A stretch of 64,000 bases of DNA from Eurosta solidaginis. Its lineage: Eukaryota; Arthropoda; Insecta; Diptera; Tephritidae. This document shows positions 21,834-33,916 of the stretch, piece by piece. The position numbers were made by a program, and so were the translations under genes. The notes under the pieces were generated by a model. The model searched no databases and had not been told where the DNA came from. It saw nothing but the letters and a program-made list of their open reading frames with translations. The stretch is from assembly GCF_040869045.1 (NCBI RefSeq), contig NW_027137015.1:186001-250000 (forward strand). The letters run 5' to 3'. The number at the start of each line of letters is the position of its first letter. The stretch's first letter is position 1.

Positions 21834-22878
21834 AACAAAAACCAAATGTACTCACTACTACTGATAACTATGAAGCGAATTTAAAAATACATCCTTTTCT
21901 TCCTTTAAATTTACGTTTACAAGAATATAATGCTAAGCGTGAAGAACATTTTTCCCAACCGCGTTCAGCATTTAGAGCTAAGTCTTATTGGCAAAATATA
22001 AAATCCCAGTGCGAAAACTTATCCGCCACATCGATGGGTAAGCCAGGTGAAATATGACCATATGCTGCCATAGAGTTATTAGGAGAGGCAGTCTTGGATT
22101 TATTAGATTCAGGAGCGTCGATAAATTGCTTAGGAGGAAAATGGGCTAAAACGTAGTCGAACAAAATCTGAAAATTAAATAATTATACACAAATCTTTGC
22201 ACAGCTGACGGTTCAAAGCAATCCGCTGTTGTTATTGTTACATTGGGTGTCGTTTATCATGATAAAACTTTTCCAATTGATTTTTACATAGCTCCATCCT
22301 TAAGCCAAGACATATAATATTTGGGGATTAATTTTTGGAAAAAGTTTGAGATTGATCCACACTTAGTGAGTGAATTAAATTTATCCGAATCAGATGAAAA
22401 TCTACATATATTATCTAGCATTCAAATGGAAAAACTTGGCGCAGCAGTTCGGTGCTTCCCAACTTTTGAGGAGAAAGATCTTGGTGGGACAACTCTCATA
22501 GAGCATGCTATAGATGTTGGTCAAGTTAAACCTATTAAGAAACGCCAATATCCGATATCCCCAGCAATTGAAAAATTGATGGGTGAGGAAATTGACCGGA
22601 TGATAGCTTTAGATGTCATTGAAGAATCGAAAAGCCCATGGTCATCTCCAATCTTTTTAGTGCGAAAATCTGGAAAAATACGTCCTTGTTTAGATAGTCG
22701 TAAAGTCAATTCGGTAACTTTGAAATACGCCTATCCGTTACCACATATTGAGGGCATGATAAGTAGGCTACCACGTGCAGAGTTCATTTCAAGTTTAGAT
22801 TTGAAAGATGCCTTTTGGCAAATTCCATTAGGGATTGAATCTCGCGAAAAAACGGAATTTACCATACCGAACAGACCA
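21834..22878 (+). pseudogene. Gypsy B protease and N-terminal RT
   Basis: A protease remnant with LLDSGASINCLG lies near 22104-22140, in a stretch with several stops. From 22321 the frame is open: IKKRQYPISPAIEKLMGEEI, WSSPIFLVRKSGKIRPCLDS and FISSLDLKDAFWQIPL (RT motif A, catalytic D). It ends at TEFTIPNRP, where LINE A was inserted. Confidence 0.85.
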
Positions 22879-23515
22879 AGGCAGTCGGTTCTATTTACCG
22901 GAGCGACTCGGGATTTTTGTTGCGTCCCTCCCACAAATTGTCATCCTCTCAGCAGCTCCTTGCAGCGGGACTGCCCCATATTCTCTTGCTCCGGGAAGGT
23001 ATCGAACCCAATCCAAGTCCGTCTCCTGACCCCGGTCCTGAGAAATGGTTTTTCTGCATCTGCCGGAAAAGAATCTGTTTAGGACGGTCATACTCTGTTC
23101 AGTGTGTCTCGTGTAAGGGATGGTTGCATCAGACAGGTTGTTCTGGGCTTGATCCCAAAACCCGACGTCCACATAACTTTTATTAATCTTTTGTGGCTCC
23201 TTGCTGTTCAAGTCCAAGGGCGTCCCGTAATCTACGCCTTAGCAACCCCCGACGGGTTTCATTACGCCATGTTGCCAGGTCGCAAGCCCAAATACACCGG
23301 GTTCCTAAATGCTTACCCAAGGACGTCCAGTCCCAGGGCCACAACAGCAGTTGCGTCCTAGCCTTTCACAACCCAGGCGTAGTCACCTATCACTTACTCC
23401 TAGAGTGACGACGTCTCCCCCGTTACACTTCAGAGTTCTGCAGTTAAACTGTAATGGATTAACTGGGAAGATCACGGAGATAGTCGATTTCATGAAGCGG
23501 CACAACATCCGCATC
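22879..23515 (+). pseudogene. LINE A 5' part: zinc-finger region and endonuclease start
   Basis: A cysteine-rich, PHD-like segment (CICRKRICLGRSYSVQCVSC, then KGWLHQTGCSGL) follows REGIEPNPSP. After frame changes, VLQLNCNGLTGKITEIVDFM marks the start of the APE-type endonuclease. The reading is cut at ATCCGCATC by the 23516-24136 insertion and resumes after it. Confidence 0.75.
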
Positions 23516-24136
23516 AATGATGACATGATACGAAACATTCATTCTCTCTCAATTCGTTTCCAGGAATGGGTCTTAAAGTTTATTCAATTGTAAACATTGG
23601 TTCATTCGATTGTAAACAAACTTCATTCGTTTCAAAGAATGGGTCTTGAAGATCAGAGTTGCGTAAACCGCGCAAAAAAAATTCCAAGAAAATCGGTGCG
23701 TTTTCATTATTTTTCATTTCAAGTGTATTCAACTACATAAGCGGATCAAAAATTTGTAAAAAAGGTACAAGATATAACAAAATTAAATGAGCTGTTATAT
23801 TTACGTACGAAAAGAGATAAGTAGATTTTATCTTAGCTATCAAAAAACTAAATTTCACGTGTTGTCACGGAAAAATTTTTAACGGGTAAAATAAGCTTTT
23901 TTTTTGTATTTGTGATCCTGAAAAAATTCGAGTTTTTTGATATATCATTTGACAATCTTGAGTAAGTTTTCGGTGAAAATCATAAATTAAACCTTTACCA
24001 TGTAAAATACCCCAAAGTTATTCCGAAATGCCCAAATTTGATTTTGAGGATGATGGCATCTATGGTCAATGTTATAAAAAATGCACATTTTCACGCGCTC
24101 TCAGAGAGCGAGAAGTTTCATATCATGTCATCATTG
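23516..24136. mobile_element. 621-bp terminal-inverted-repeat element in LINE A
   Basis: The left end is AATGATGACATGATACGAAAC. The right end, reversed and complemented, is AATGATGACATGATATGAAAC after one extra base. ATCCGCATC flanks it on both sides (23507-23515 and 24137-24145), a 9-bp target duplication. Removing one copy restores the LINE endonuclease reading NIRIAANQETKL. No transposase is present. The 9-bp duplication hints at a Mutator-type origin, but this is not proven. Confidence 0.8.
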
Positions 24137-24279
24137 ATCCGCATCGCTGCGAATCAAGAGACTAAACTCACAGCAAGATTTGCTCTGCAGACCTGTTCTG
24201 GGTATAATGTCCACAGAAAAGATCGTGAGAGCGGAAATGGAGGCGGCCTCGCGTTTATCTTACACCACTCAGTGCAATA
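24137..24279 (+). pseudogene. LINE A endonuclease, middle part
   Basis: IRIAANQETKLTARFALQTC and GNGGGLAFILHH continue the APE-type endonuclease (the QETKL glutamate block). It is interrupted after HHSVQ by LINE B and resumes at 28282. Confidence 0.85.
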
Positions 24280-25329
24280 AACAAGGAAAACCACAAACTT
24301 GTTGCTGTCATTAATTCTCTTTGCGCCGACATTAACTCACTTACTGTCCAATCAGATTCGATTCTTGCTGAAGTTCGCTCCATGCATATTAAGGTTTGCA
24401 TTGATGAATTACGTTTAGCTGTCGCTATGCAAAGAAATAGAGGTAATTCGCAAATGCAAAAATTGTTCTTGTACCAATGTACTCCCACATGCCAATACAT
24501 CTATTAGTGCTACAAATTCTCTTGGCACGACTGATGCCACTGCCAGTGATTTGTCTATATCAGGCGTACCTACGCACATATCATCATCTAAGAGTGATAA
24601 ACACGCTCTCGTCTCTGTAGATGTCAATGCTACTGATAAAACATCAACTAATTTCTCGTCATCGTTGCTCATCTCGCCTATTGGCCCTATTTCATATGCT
24701 GTCGTTGCCGCTGCCACGGACTCTGTTGATATCTCTGCTGCGACTGTCTCAACTGTTGCTTTACCTGTGAACTCTACTGCATTAGCTGCATATAACCCTC
24801 ATAGCGACGCAGCTAACGTCAATAATAGCTGATCCGCACAGTGGACTAATGTACGTAGAAACAAGCACAATAACGGGAAAATTTTAAAAGTCCGGTTAAT
24901 ACTGAGAATAACCCGTCTGCAACGGTGAAAACTTCGCTTTCAGCTAATATTCGCCAATCGTCCAATTCTTTGTCTGCCGCGGTTGATAATGTTTCTGATG
25001 CATCTATAAATCCAAAAACCGCCCCTAATGGCAGGCCGAAAAACCGCATGGGTACCATTGGCGTGATAATTGGTGAGAACTCCAATACTGAACTTGCGGT
25101 AGTAACTGCGAAGAAATGGATCCATCTCTCATCCTTTAAGCCGTCAGTCTCTGCTGATTCTATAATTGCTTATGTAGCTAATAACGCTAAAATTGACGAC
25201 AGTCAAATTGCTTGTTTCCAGCCCTCCCTTTTGAACAGCGTTCTAAATCCAGCGCTTTGGCCGGCTGACGTTAGAGTCAAAGCCTTTCGCAATCGTCGAA
25301 GATCAGTTCCTGTATCCAAGGAGGTTTAG
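24280..25329 (+). pseudogene. LINE B ORF1 (frameshifted)
   Basis: The first part has a short helical stretch (INSLTVQSDSILAEVRSMHI), then, in another frame, a low-complexity Ser/Ala/Thr region (24500-24830). After a further break, 24925-25329 encodes WIHLSSFKPSVSADSIIAYV and NPALWPADVRVKAFRNRR. This matches the C-terminal ORF1 pattern of Jockey/CR1-group LINEs, an RNA-binding chaperone. I see no zinc knuckle. Confidence 0.65.
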
Positions 25330-25380
25330 CAATTAGCTGACCATCACGTTCACAAGGACTTAAAGATTTATTTTCAAAAT

Positions 25381-28192
25381 ATGGGTGGTATGCGCTCTAA
25401 GGCAGCAGCAGTCCGTACCCTTAGTTCGAACTTTGATTTTGATGTTTTTGTTTTAATCGAGACCTGGCTTAATCCAGGCTTTTATGATTATGAATTTTTT
25501 GACTCTAAATTATTCAACGTTTTTCGCAAGGACCGGGATGCTGATAAAACAGGCCGTTCTTTGGGAGGCGGTATACTAATTGCTGTGCATCGTAGCTTGA
25601 GGTCCTTTGAAATCAATCTAAATAATCCTGATACTATCCTGGACCAAACGTGTATATGCATCAACGGTTCGTCAACATACGGATCGTTATATATTATTGG
25701 ATCTTATATACCCCCTGGCAGTACGTCTGATATTTATAAAGCACATACTGATAAGATTTTAATATTGTGCATAATAAGTTAGCGGGAAATCACCTATGCG
25801 TTCTTGGCGACTTCAATCTTCCCAATGTAGCATGGTGTGGAAGCTACTCTAAACTTGATTTGATACCAACTAATATTACTTCGGCGACTGAATCTTATTG
25901 TATCGACAATATCTTAAGTCTTGATCTTATTCAAATTAATAGTTTTACTAACAAGCTTAAGAGAATTCTTGATCTCACCTTCGTTAGCACAAGTATCAAT
26001 ACAACAATATCCGAATGTTCTTTTCCTATTTCACCTGCTGATCGACATCATGTTCTGTTGTGTCTGAAGGCCGAATTTTACGAGTTTGTTGCGTTTAAAT
26101 TAGACAACAAAATATCCTTTAAGTTTCAGTCCTGCGACTTCCAAAAACTTAATGCCTGTTTCCTAAACACTTTTTGGGACGCTCTTTTTTCTGGGCGGGA
26201 TATTAATGATTGTTACACTATATTTACGTCACATATCTTGGGTATTTGTTCGAAGAATATTCCAATTATTAAAAAGAGGACTTATAAACTTTCCTGGTAT
26301 ACTCATGGTCTGAAAAGGTTAAATAATCAGCGAAATAAGTGGCACAAACAATTCCTGAAATCCAGGGATCAAATCCATTTTGGACTTTATTCCCAATTAT
26401 CTAAGAAGTTTAACTGCCTTAACAAATTTCTGTTTAATAAATATATACTTGGGGTTGAATCAAACATTAAGTCTAATCCTAAAAAATATGTGGCATTTTA
26501 TCAAATCTAAAAAAAATTGTGGCAGGCACCCGCTGCTGTTTGCCTGGGTGTTAAGCTTGCTACCTCCCCCGTACACATTGTAAACTTATTTGCCAAATTT
26601 TTTCAATCCAACTTCACAGTGATGAGGTTGTCTTACCAACTATGTTTGTCATTCTGACCATGAATCAGCCTTGAATTTTAATGACCTTCGGCTTACCACA
26701 ATCGACGTTATTAACGGTATCAATAGTCTGAAAAACTCTACTCAGACTGATCGCGATGGTCTTAGTACCGCCCTCCTCAAAAATTGTCCTGCTATTGTAG
26801 CCTCACTATTGGCCATGTTTAACCAATGTCTAAGTTCTGGTGTCTTTGCAGATGCCTGGAAACTTGCATACATTTCCCCAATTTTCAAAATTGGCAAAAA
26901 GAATGATGCTTCTAACTATAGGCCGATATCTAAGCTATCTATCATTCTAAAATTTTCGAAGGAATTGTTAAGGATAAAATGTATTTTGCCGCAAAAAAAA
27001 TGTTTGCTTTGTTGTAGGAAGGTCTACCGTCACAAACTTAGCCTTGTTTAATGAATATTGCATTGATGAGTTCTCTTCAAACCATCAAAACGATTGCATT
27101 TATACCGACTTCTCTAAAGCATTTGACAAGGTATCTCACAATATGCTACTACGTAAACTCGCTTCCCTCGGTTTTCACTCTGTATTTCTCAAGTGGTTGT
27201 ATTCCTACCTAAGTAACAGACGCTGCATGGTCTCTATTGAGGGTGGATCTTCCAAATCTTTTACCGCCACCTCTGGGGTACCACAAGGGAGCATCTTAGG
27301 TCCTCTTCTTTTTATTTTATTCATCAATGATATAGGAAATTGTTTTGTGTCATCGGAGTTCTTACTTTACGCTGATGACCTAAAAGTTTTCTCCAGTATT
27401 AAAAATAGTGATGACGCTCAGCGTCTGCAAGAAGACTTAGATAGATTAGCAATTTGGTGCCGTAATTCGCGTCTATCTCTCAATCTCAAAAAGTGCTTTC
27501 TTGTCACATTTTCCAAAATTCGCAATGTTTTACCAACGATATATACGATCTCGGGTACTCCCCTTCACTTCCTTGATGAGATTAAAGATTTAGGGGTCAT
27601 CTTTGACTCCTCGTTCTCTTTCAATAACCATATTAACTATGTAATTTCAAGCGCGTATGCTTCCTTAGGTTTTGTGAGGAGTAATAGCACCAACTTCTCA
27701 GATACCTATACCTTTAAATTTCTATACTCATCGTTTGTTCGTTCCAAACTGGAATATGCTGCATTTATTTGGAGACCTTATCACAAGTTTGCAATCGACT
27801 GGATTGAGCGGGTACAAAATATATTCCTAAAATTTTGCCTAAGATCCTAACATTTCTCAGACCCAGTCCCTTCTTATCATTCCCGCTTGCTGCTAATTAA
27901 TTTGAAACCATTAGAGCTCAGAAGGTCAACCCTTTCTTTGTCTTTCATTTTCGGAGTTGTTAATGGAGATATTGATTGCTCCTCTTTACTGCACGCGATT
28001 CATTTTCTTATTCCAACGAGGTCTCTTCGTTCTCATAACCCCTTTTATATTAAACATAAGTCTACTAACTATGCGATAAATGCTCCATTGTCGCGCCCTC
28101 TACGTGAACTTAATGAGATCTCGAATTCTTTTATGCTTGATTTTTCTTATCCAAAGTCGATTTCTCCTAACGTACTTAACTCTGTTTGGTAG
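25381..28192 (+). pseudogene. LINE B ORF2: endonuclease and reverse transcriptase
   Basis: The endonuclease begins with VFVLIETWLNPG, then GGGILIAVHRS and, after a frame change near 25770, LGDFNLPNVAW. The RT has ISPIFKIGKKNDASNYRPIS, DFSKAFDKVSHNMLL (motif A), SGVPQGSILGPLLF (motif B) and YADD (about 27370). LGVIFDSSFSFNNHI and KLEYAAFIWRP follow. Frame breaks fall near 25770, 26510-26670, 27040 and 27850. The catalytic motifs survive but no continuous frame remains. Confidence 0.85.
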
Positions 28193-28281
28193 CTAGGCTT
28201 AGTTATTCTTTTAAGTCAGTAAGAACCATTGTGGTTTTTGACTTTTCGAAAAATATAAATTAAATTAAATTAAATAAATTG

Positions 28282-29965
28282 AATACCATTTATTTGATCC
28301 CGACATCGGCCGAAAGGACAGTGTCTTAGAACGTCAAAGCTTATCTGTCCGATCAGGTAATGCAAACCTAGAAATCATCAACATCTACATCACTCCTGCC
28401 ACCTGTTGTCCCAGTGGATACCGCCCTAACATCAGCGCCTTACTCACGGGCAATAATCGCATTATTTTAGGCGATTTCAATGCCCACCACCATCTATGGC
28501 ATTCAAACTTGCAGGCAGAGAGTAGGGGTGAGATGTTGGCGGATCAAATAGAAGAAACGACGTTCTCACAATAAACGCAGATGCCTCCACACGTATGGTA
28601 GGAAGCTGTCACAGTTCGCCGGATATATCTATCGTAAGCGCAGGACTCGTAAACTGCGTCAACTGGCAGCCGATGGTAACATTGGCATCCGACCACCTGC
28701 CTATACCTATTTCGCTCCAGCGTACCGCCGACTTCATTGTCACAGAAAAACGCACTTTCATAAGCTTTAAAAAAGGAAAGTGGGACGAATACAAATCCTT
28801 TACAGACAACCGCTTTGCTGCCCTCCCAATCCCGACTGATGCTCGCCAAGGGGAGCGTACTTTCCGCAAGGTCATTCAATCCGCCTCTGATCGCTTCATT
28901 TCCACCGGTAGATTTCCCAAAATTCGACCTCACTATCCGACGGAGGCCGCAAATATAGCGAGAGAACGAGACCTTATAAGAAAGCTCGATCCCGGCTACC
29001 CTCAAATAATGGATATAAACCAACGCATCAGATTGCTTGTGGATGAACACAAGCGGGCGAAAAGGGAGGAGCACCTAAGCGGTTGTAACCTCTCTGCCGG
29101 TGTAGGTAAACTTTGGTCAACCGTAAAGTCCCTATCGAATCCGTCTAAGCACAATTACAAAATTTCCATCGCCTCTGGCGATAAAGTGCTGTCGGATGCG
29201 AAAAAATGCGCGAGTGCTTTCTGCCGACAATATATTATGCATCCTACGGTCGACAAAGATAGACAGAGGGCCAACAGACGCGAACATAAACATAAATTCA
29301 GCGCGTCGCCAATTACCGTCACCGCCAAAGAGGTTGAGGATACCATCGGTCGTGCTAAACCATCCAAAGCAGTGGACCCAGACGGCATAGTAATGCCGAT
29401 GCTTAAAAGCCTAGGGAAAGAGGGTTTCAAAGGTCTTCAACCTGTCTCTTTCCACCTTTGTCATATCGCCCGATGTCTCTCCTATCGCTAGTAGCCAAGA
29501 TGCTTAAAGCCTTTTTGCTCCCCTACTTCAAAGCAAATATGCAGCTAGCCTCTCATCAGCATGGCTCCACAAACAGGTGTGGGACCTTTATGCCGGGAAC
29601 TACCCGGTGAATCCAGTACTCAAAGAACAGTACCCAAAACTTGCGGAAGAGGAACGCACACTCCCCAGGGAAACACTAATCACTCTAGCTCAACTTCGAT
29701 CTGGATACTGTAACAGGTTAAACTCTTACCTATCCAGAATTACCCACGACATACAAAATGTATGCCCCGCTTGCAATGTGTCCCCACATGACACCAACCA
29801 TCTCTTTAATTGTAATGTGGAACCAATGCCTCTAACACCCCTCTCCTTATGGTCCACCCCTGTTGAAACAGCAAGTTTCCTTGGACTCCCGTTAGAGGAT
29901 ATTGATGACAATTTGTGATCGGTCGCACCTATTGGATGGGGCGAAGCACTGCTACAACAACAACA
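28282..29965 (+). pseudogene. LINE A endonuclease end, deleted RT and C-terminus
   Basis: The endonuclease continues with IILGDFNAHHHLWHS and, after a frame break near 28560, LASDHLPIPISL (the terminal SDH motif). A pre-RT region follows (AKPSKAVDPDGIVMPMLKSL). Two deletions near 29440 and 29560 remove the RT catalytic core. The C-terminal region LRSGYCNRLNSYLSRI with a CPAC...PHDTNHLFNC zinc motif and LGLPLEDIDDNL closes the protein before the (CAA)n tail. Confidence 0.85.
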
Positions 29966-30660
29966 ACAGGCCACTTTATCAGTTCAGTGTTATGCCTTTC
30001 GGGTTGTGTAATGCACCTCAAACAATGCGCCGTTTAATGGACAAAGTAATTCCTTACAATCATAAAGAATGTGTGTTTGTCTATCTTTACGACCTTCTGC
30101 TAGTCTCTGAAAACTTTGAATCGCATATACAACCGTTACCAGAAGTAGCACTGCATATTAGGAAGGCTGGATTAGCCATTAATATATCCAAAAGCAAATT
30201 TTTTCTTAAGCAGGTTCGGTACTTAGGTTATGTTGTAGGCAATGGAAGTTTGAAAACAGACCCAGACAAGGTCTCGACAATAAGCGAATTTCCTTCACCT
30301 AAAACCGTAAGACAGCTCCGACGCTTTGTCGGAATGGCCGATTGGTACAGGCGATTTATTGCCAACTTTGCGACTGTAACTCATCCTTTGACAGAACTAC
30401 TAAAAAAGGTCGTGTTTGAATGGACTAAAGAAGCACAAGAGTCTTTTGAGCTCTTAAAGCATTGTCTAACGTCAGCACCTATATTGGCAACTCCCGACTT
30501 CGCAAACCGTTCGTAATACAGTGTGATGCAAGTCAGAGTGGTGTAGGTGCAATACTCGCTCAAGAGAACGATTGTGGTGAAAAAATTCCTGTAGCTTACA
30601 TGAGTCAGAAACTAAACAAGGCTCAGCGTAATTATTCGGTGACGGAACAAGAGTGCGAAA
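29966..30660 (+). pseudogene. Gypsy B RT C-terminal half and truncated RNase H
   Basis: RT resumes with FSVMPFGLCNAPQTM. The active site reads YLYD (30082-30093) instead of the usual YxDD, so one catalytic aspartate is lost. LRRFVGMADWYRRFIANFA marks the connection. RNase H has QCDASQSGVGAILAQ and the NYSVTEQECE block. The rest of RNase H is deleted, with integrase following directly. Confidence 0.85.
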
Positions 30661-31740
30661 TTGAACAACAAGATTCTGCATGGAAGCTTGTTGTGCCAGG
30701 AGGGTTACGTTTTCAAGTGCTATCGAATGCTCACGGCGTTAACACAGCTGCTCATGGTGAAGTGGCGAAAACCGTTGAAAGAAGATACTTTTATTGGCAA
30801 GGCCTGTATCGCCAGATTAGAGATTATGTATCAAGGTGTGACATTTGTAAAACAACTAAACACTCCATCAAGATACTCAGACCACCGATGGGAACTTTTA
30901 CACCAACCGAACGAATTTTTCAAAGACTGAATATTGACTTCATTGGACCGTTTCCCAGATCAAAGAACGGTAATATCGGCATATTGATTGTGCTTGACCA
31001 CTTGTCGAAGTTTACTTTCTTGTGCCCTCTAAAAAAGTTTACCGCCTCCCGGATAATTAACTTCCTGAAGCAACAAGCGTTTGATACATTTGTGGTTTCT
31101 GAATTCGTAGTTAGTGACAGTTTCGCTCAAAAGAGTTTGAAGGTTTCCTTAACAGGTGTGGAGTGAAACTTATATTCACAGCAATTTATTCCCCGCAGAA
31201 TAACAGTTCAGAACGAGTAAATCGTTCAGTGAATGCTGAACTTCGAGCATATATAAAGAATGACCAGCGTGAATGGGATTTACACCTAAGTAGCATAAAC
31301 TCTGCACTTAGAAACTCCGTACACCAGACGTTAAGTCAAACGCCTTATTTTGACGTATTCGGCCAACACATGGTGACTCACGGAGACCAATATAAGTTGC
31401 TTCGAAATATTGGAATGGTAGACTATGGTAAATTAGAACCTGCAGTCGACAGACACGATAAATTGGCTATAACGAAAGATCTTGTACGCGAAAACATCCA
31501 AAAAGCATATGAAACCAACTCGAGGAGATATAATTTGCGTTCACGGCCAACATTTTTCGAGATAGGTCAGGAAGTTTATCGGAAAAATTTTACCCTGAGT
31601 GATTCAGTGGTAAGCTAGAGAAAACATTTTTAAAAACACGAGTTCGTGAAAAAGTGGGGAAGTCATGCTATGTCCTAGAATATATGTCAGGAAAACTGCT
31701 AGGTAAATTGCATGCGAAAGATATACAAGCATCGAACTGA
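30661..31740 (+). pseudogene. Gypsy B integrase (broken)
   Basis: It contains an HHCC region (HGVNTAAHGEVAKTVERRYF and CDICKTTKH), then NIDFIGPFP (first D), VVSDSFAQKS (second D, with the usual N of DNG replaced) and NNSSERVNRS (E). A frame change lies near 31160. The C-terminus (SRPTFFEIGQEVY) continues in another frame to about 31738, ending in a HAKDIQAS-like sequence. Confidence 0.8.
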
Positions 31741-32971
31741 CGAAGAAAAAAAAAACAAAACAAAAAATACTTTTTTTGTGGCAATTTTTTTTATCTTCAG
31801 CTTTTAAAAATGATGCGGGTACATAAATTTAAAACCTGTGTTGTGATGGCTGACGTAGAATTTCTCATTATTAAAACCTCAGCAAAAATTGAGTACCTTA
31901 GTACTTTGCCTTGATAACGTATCTAGTGTAATCATTTTTTGTACGTACCTAAATTTAATCTCACCACGAACAGCAGTCATAAGGTATCTTAAACAATTGA
32001 TTTTTTTTTTTTCGCTATACAACACTGGCGTGAATACCAAAATCGAACTTTTTCATTTGTCACGATCATTTCCTCCGCCATTTAATTTTGAGAGCGGTAG
32101 TGAACGACATGGTTGGTAATAAATTAGAAAGTGAATATACATATGCTTTTGTATATATATATAATTTTAAAGAATAAGAAATCGAAGAATTTTACCTGAA
32201 TCCAGTTGTGTTTATATCGGGGTCTAACACGTATAGTGCGCTATTGTTTTCGTTCGACGGGAAAAAAGTTAATTTTGTCGGAACAGAGATAAAATTTAAT
32301 CCCTGAGTACCAAAGTGAGTAGAGCAAATTTGACCCACGTGCCTGAAGCACCAGCTGGAGGACTGCGTGTTCTTGCGACCAAAAAGTGGCACTGACCTCA
32401 AGATAATTTACTTTATTTCATGAAAAGTGGACAAATTGTTATTTTCGGGTAAGCCCACATAAATTAGGTTAAATGATCGAACAAATTCATTTATTACTCA
32501 TTCCTATTAGAACGCTTTCCAAGGCTACTCAGAATCATCCAAGGCAAACACTGAGCACGCCCAGAATAACTCAATTCAACCAGGAAGATTGTTGGAGTGA
32601 CACGTGGGATTTAAATAATTCAGAGAAACCAAAATCTGCCGGTAAACACAACTTGTCAGCGCATCCAAGCTTCACCTTTTTTTCCGAGCTAAAGTGTGGT
32701 TTGGTTTCTAAAAATCTTTGAAAGAAAGAAGGGGGAATCCTAAACATCAGTGGCGAAACCTCCATCCTAAACCTATAGAGTAGAGTCAGGTTTAGGGATT
32801 CGTTCAATAATTTTTGCATATCTCCATTTACCTGCATATATATTTTTTTTCATGTATGAATATGTATGTATAAGGAGAAAAGAACAAAAGAAAAAAAATT
32901 ATTGATGAATTATAAACTCTTAGGTCAAACCTAACTTACTTTTGATAAGAACAATATGTGATATGAAGTAA

Positions 32972-33018
<47 letters not shown>

Positions 33019-33184
33019 ATAAAAAAAAATCAAGAATTTTCATATATAAACATATACGCATTCACATATTTGTGTATATGTATGAATATATGGTATTTAC
33101 TCTGTTAAAACTTGCCATTATAATTAATTTTCTGCTTTTTGTGCTTTCTGCTCTTTAAAATCAAAAAGACGAAAAGACAAAAAA
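31741..33184. other. Unassigned sequence downstream of Gypsy B
   Basis: Part of this could be the Gypsy B 3' untranslated region or LTR. It contains an A38 run (32973-33010), purine-rich AT sequence, and a 9-bp hairpin, CCTAAACCT/AGGTTTAGG, at 32766-32796. I recognise no coding motif. Confidence 0.3.
32973..33010. repeat. Poly(A) run of 38
   Basis: This is an uninterrupted run of 38 A. It could be the tail of a retroposed sequence, but no source body is recognisable upstream. Confidence 0.85.
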
Positions 33185-33515
33185 AAAAAAACAAATTGAT
33201 CAAAAGAATAACATTTTTTTTATGCTCGCAAACAACTTTAAGTAATTAGTTTATAAGATAGTGGCATATTTTCATTTCGGTATCAACAACACTTCCTGCT
33301 GTTTGCGCAACCATCGTTGGAACACCTTTTAAAATAATGTGTGTAAAAATCATTGATACTTGCTTCTAATTTAACTTAACTACATACATATATACATATT
33401 TACATATGTTAATATTAAGTTTGTAACAATGAATGTCTAGTAGCAAAGAGGAATCTTCTTATTAGCGATATTGTTGTACTTTGCTAAATTCTCTCATTCA
33501 TAATGTTTCATACAT
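33185..33515. repeat. Dispersed repeat, copy 2 (matches 1-311)
   Basis: Same family and orientation as 1-311. Compared with that copy it has a 20-25 bp insertion near 33235-33260 and lacks a few bases near 33350. The shared right edge is TTTCATAC. Confidence 0.6.
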
Positions 33516-33548
33516 ATATGCTTATTTTGGGTTTACTATAGTTTTTCG

Positions 33549-33916
33549 GGCGGCCACCGTGGTGTGATGGTAGCGTGTTCCGCCTACCACACCGTATACC
33601 CTGGGTTCACACCCCGGGCAAAGCAACATCAAAATTTCAGAAATAAGGTTTTTCAATTAGAAGAAAATTTTTCTAAGCGGGGTCGCCCCTCGGCAGTGTT
33701 TGGCAAGCGCTCCGGGTGTATTTCTGCCTTGAAAAGCTCTCAGTGAAAACTCATCTACCTCGCAGATGCCGTTCGGAGTCGGCATAGAACATGTAGGCCC
33801 CGTCCGGCCAATTTGTAGGGAAAATCAAGAGGAGCACGACGCAAATTGGAAGAGAAGCTCGGCCTTAGATCTCTTCGGAGGTTATCGCGCCTAACATTTA
33901 TTTATTTTTTTTTTTA
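33549..33916 (+). mobile_element. tRNA-derived SINE
   Basis: The tRNA-like head has an A box at 33560-33570 (TGGTGTGATGG) and a B box at 33603-33615 (GGGTTCACACCCC). Their starts are 43 bp apart, as in a tRNA gene, so this is a pol III promoter. A tRNA-unrelated body follows, ending GGTTATCGCGCC and a T-rich tail (33901-33916). The sequence resembles a SINE I recall as very common in tephritid flies. There is no coding function. Confidence 0.85.

Larger units (their letters stand above)
24280..28281 (+). mobile_element. LINE B (Jockey/CR1-type), inserted in LINE A
   Basis: The element has two coding regions and a 3' tail of AAATT repeats (about 28252-28281). AATA lies on both sides (24276-24279 and 28282-28285), and LINE A reads on across the site. 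The 5' end is probably truncated, because ORF1-like sequence begins at once. Several frame changes are present. Confidence 0.8.
22879..29965 (+). mobile_element. LINE A, inserted in Gypsy B and itself interrupted twice
   Basis: This non-LTR retrotransposon ends in (CAA)n at 29953-29967. Flanking ACAGACCA (22871-22878) and ACAGGCCA (29966-29973) form an 8-bp target duplication with one difference. Gypsy RT reads on across the junction when one copy is removed. The LINE sequence is split by a 0.6-kb inverted-repeat element and by LINE B. Most of the RT core is deleted between about 29440 and 29570. Confidence 0.85.
21118..31740 (+). mobile_element. Ty3/Gypsy LTR retrotransposon B, split by LINE A
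   Basis: Coding sequence from 21118 to 22878 continues at 29966 in the same RT motif, so the two parts are one element split by a 7.1-kb insertion. The RT sequence (NRP ... FSVMPFGLCNAPQTM) resembles the mdg3/micropia group as I remember it. Gag is 5' truncated against the PLE, and no LTR was identified with confidence on either side. Many lesions show it is dead. Confidence 0.8.
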
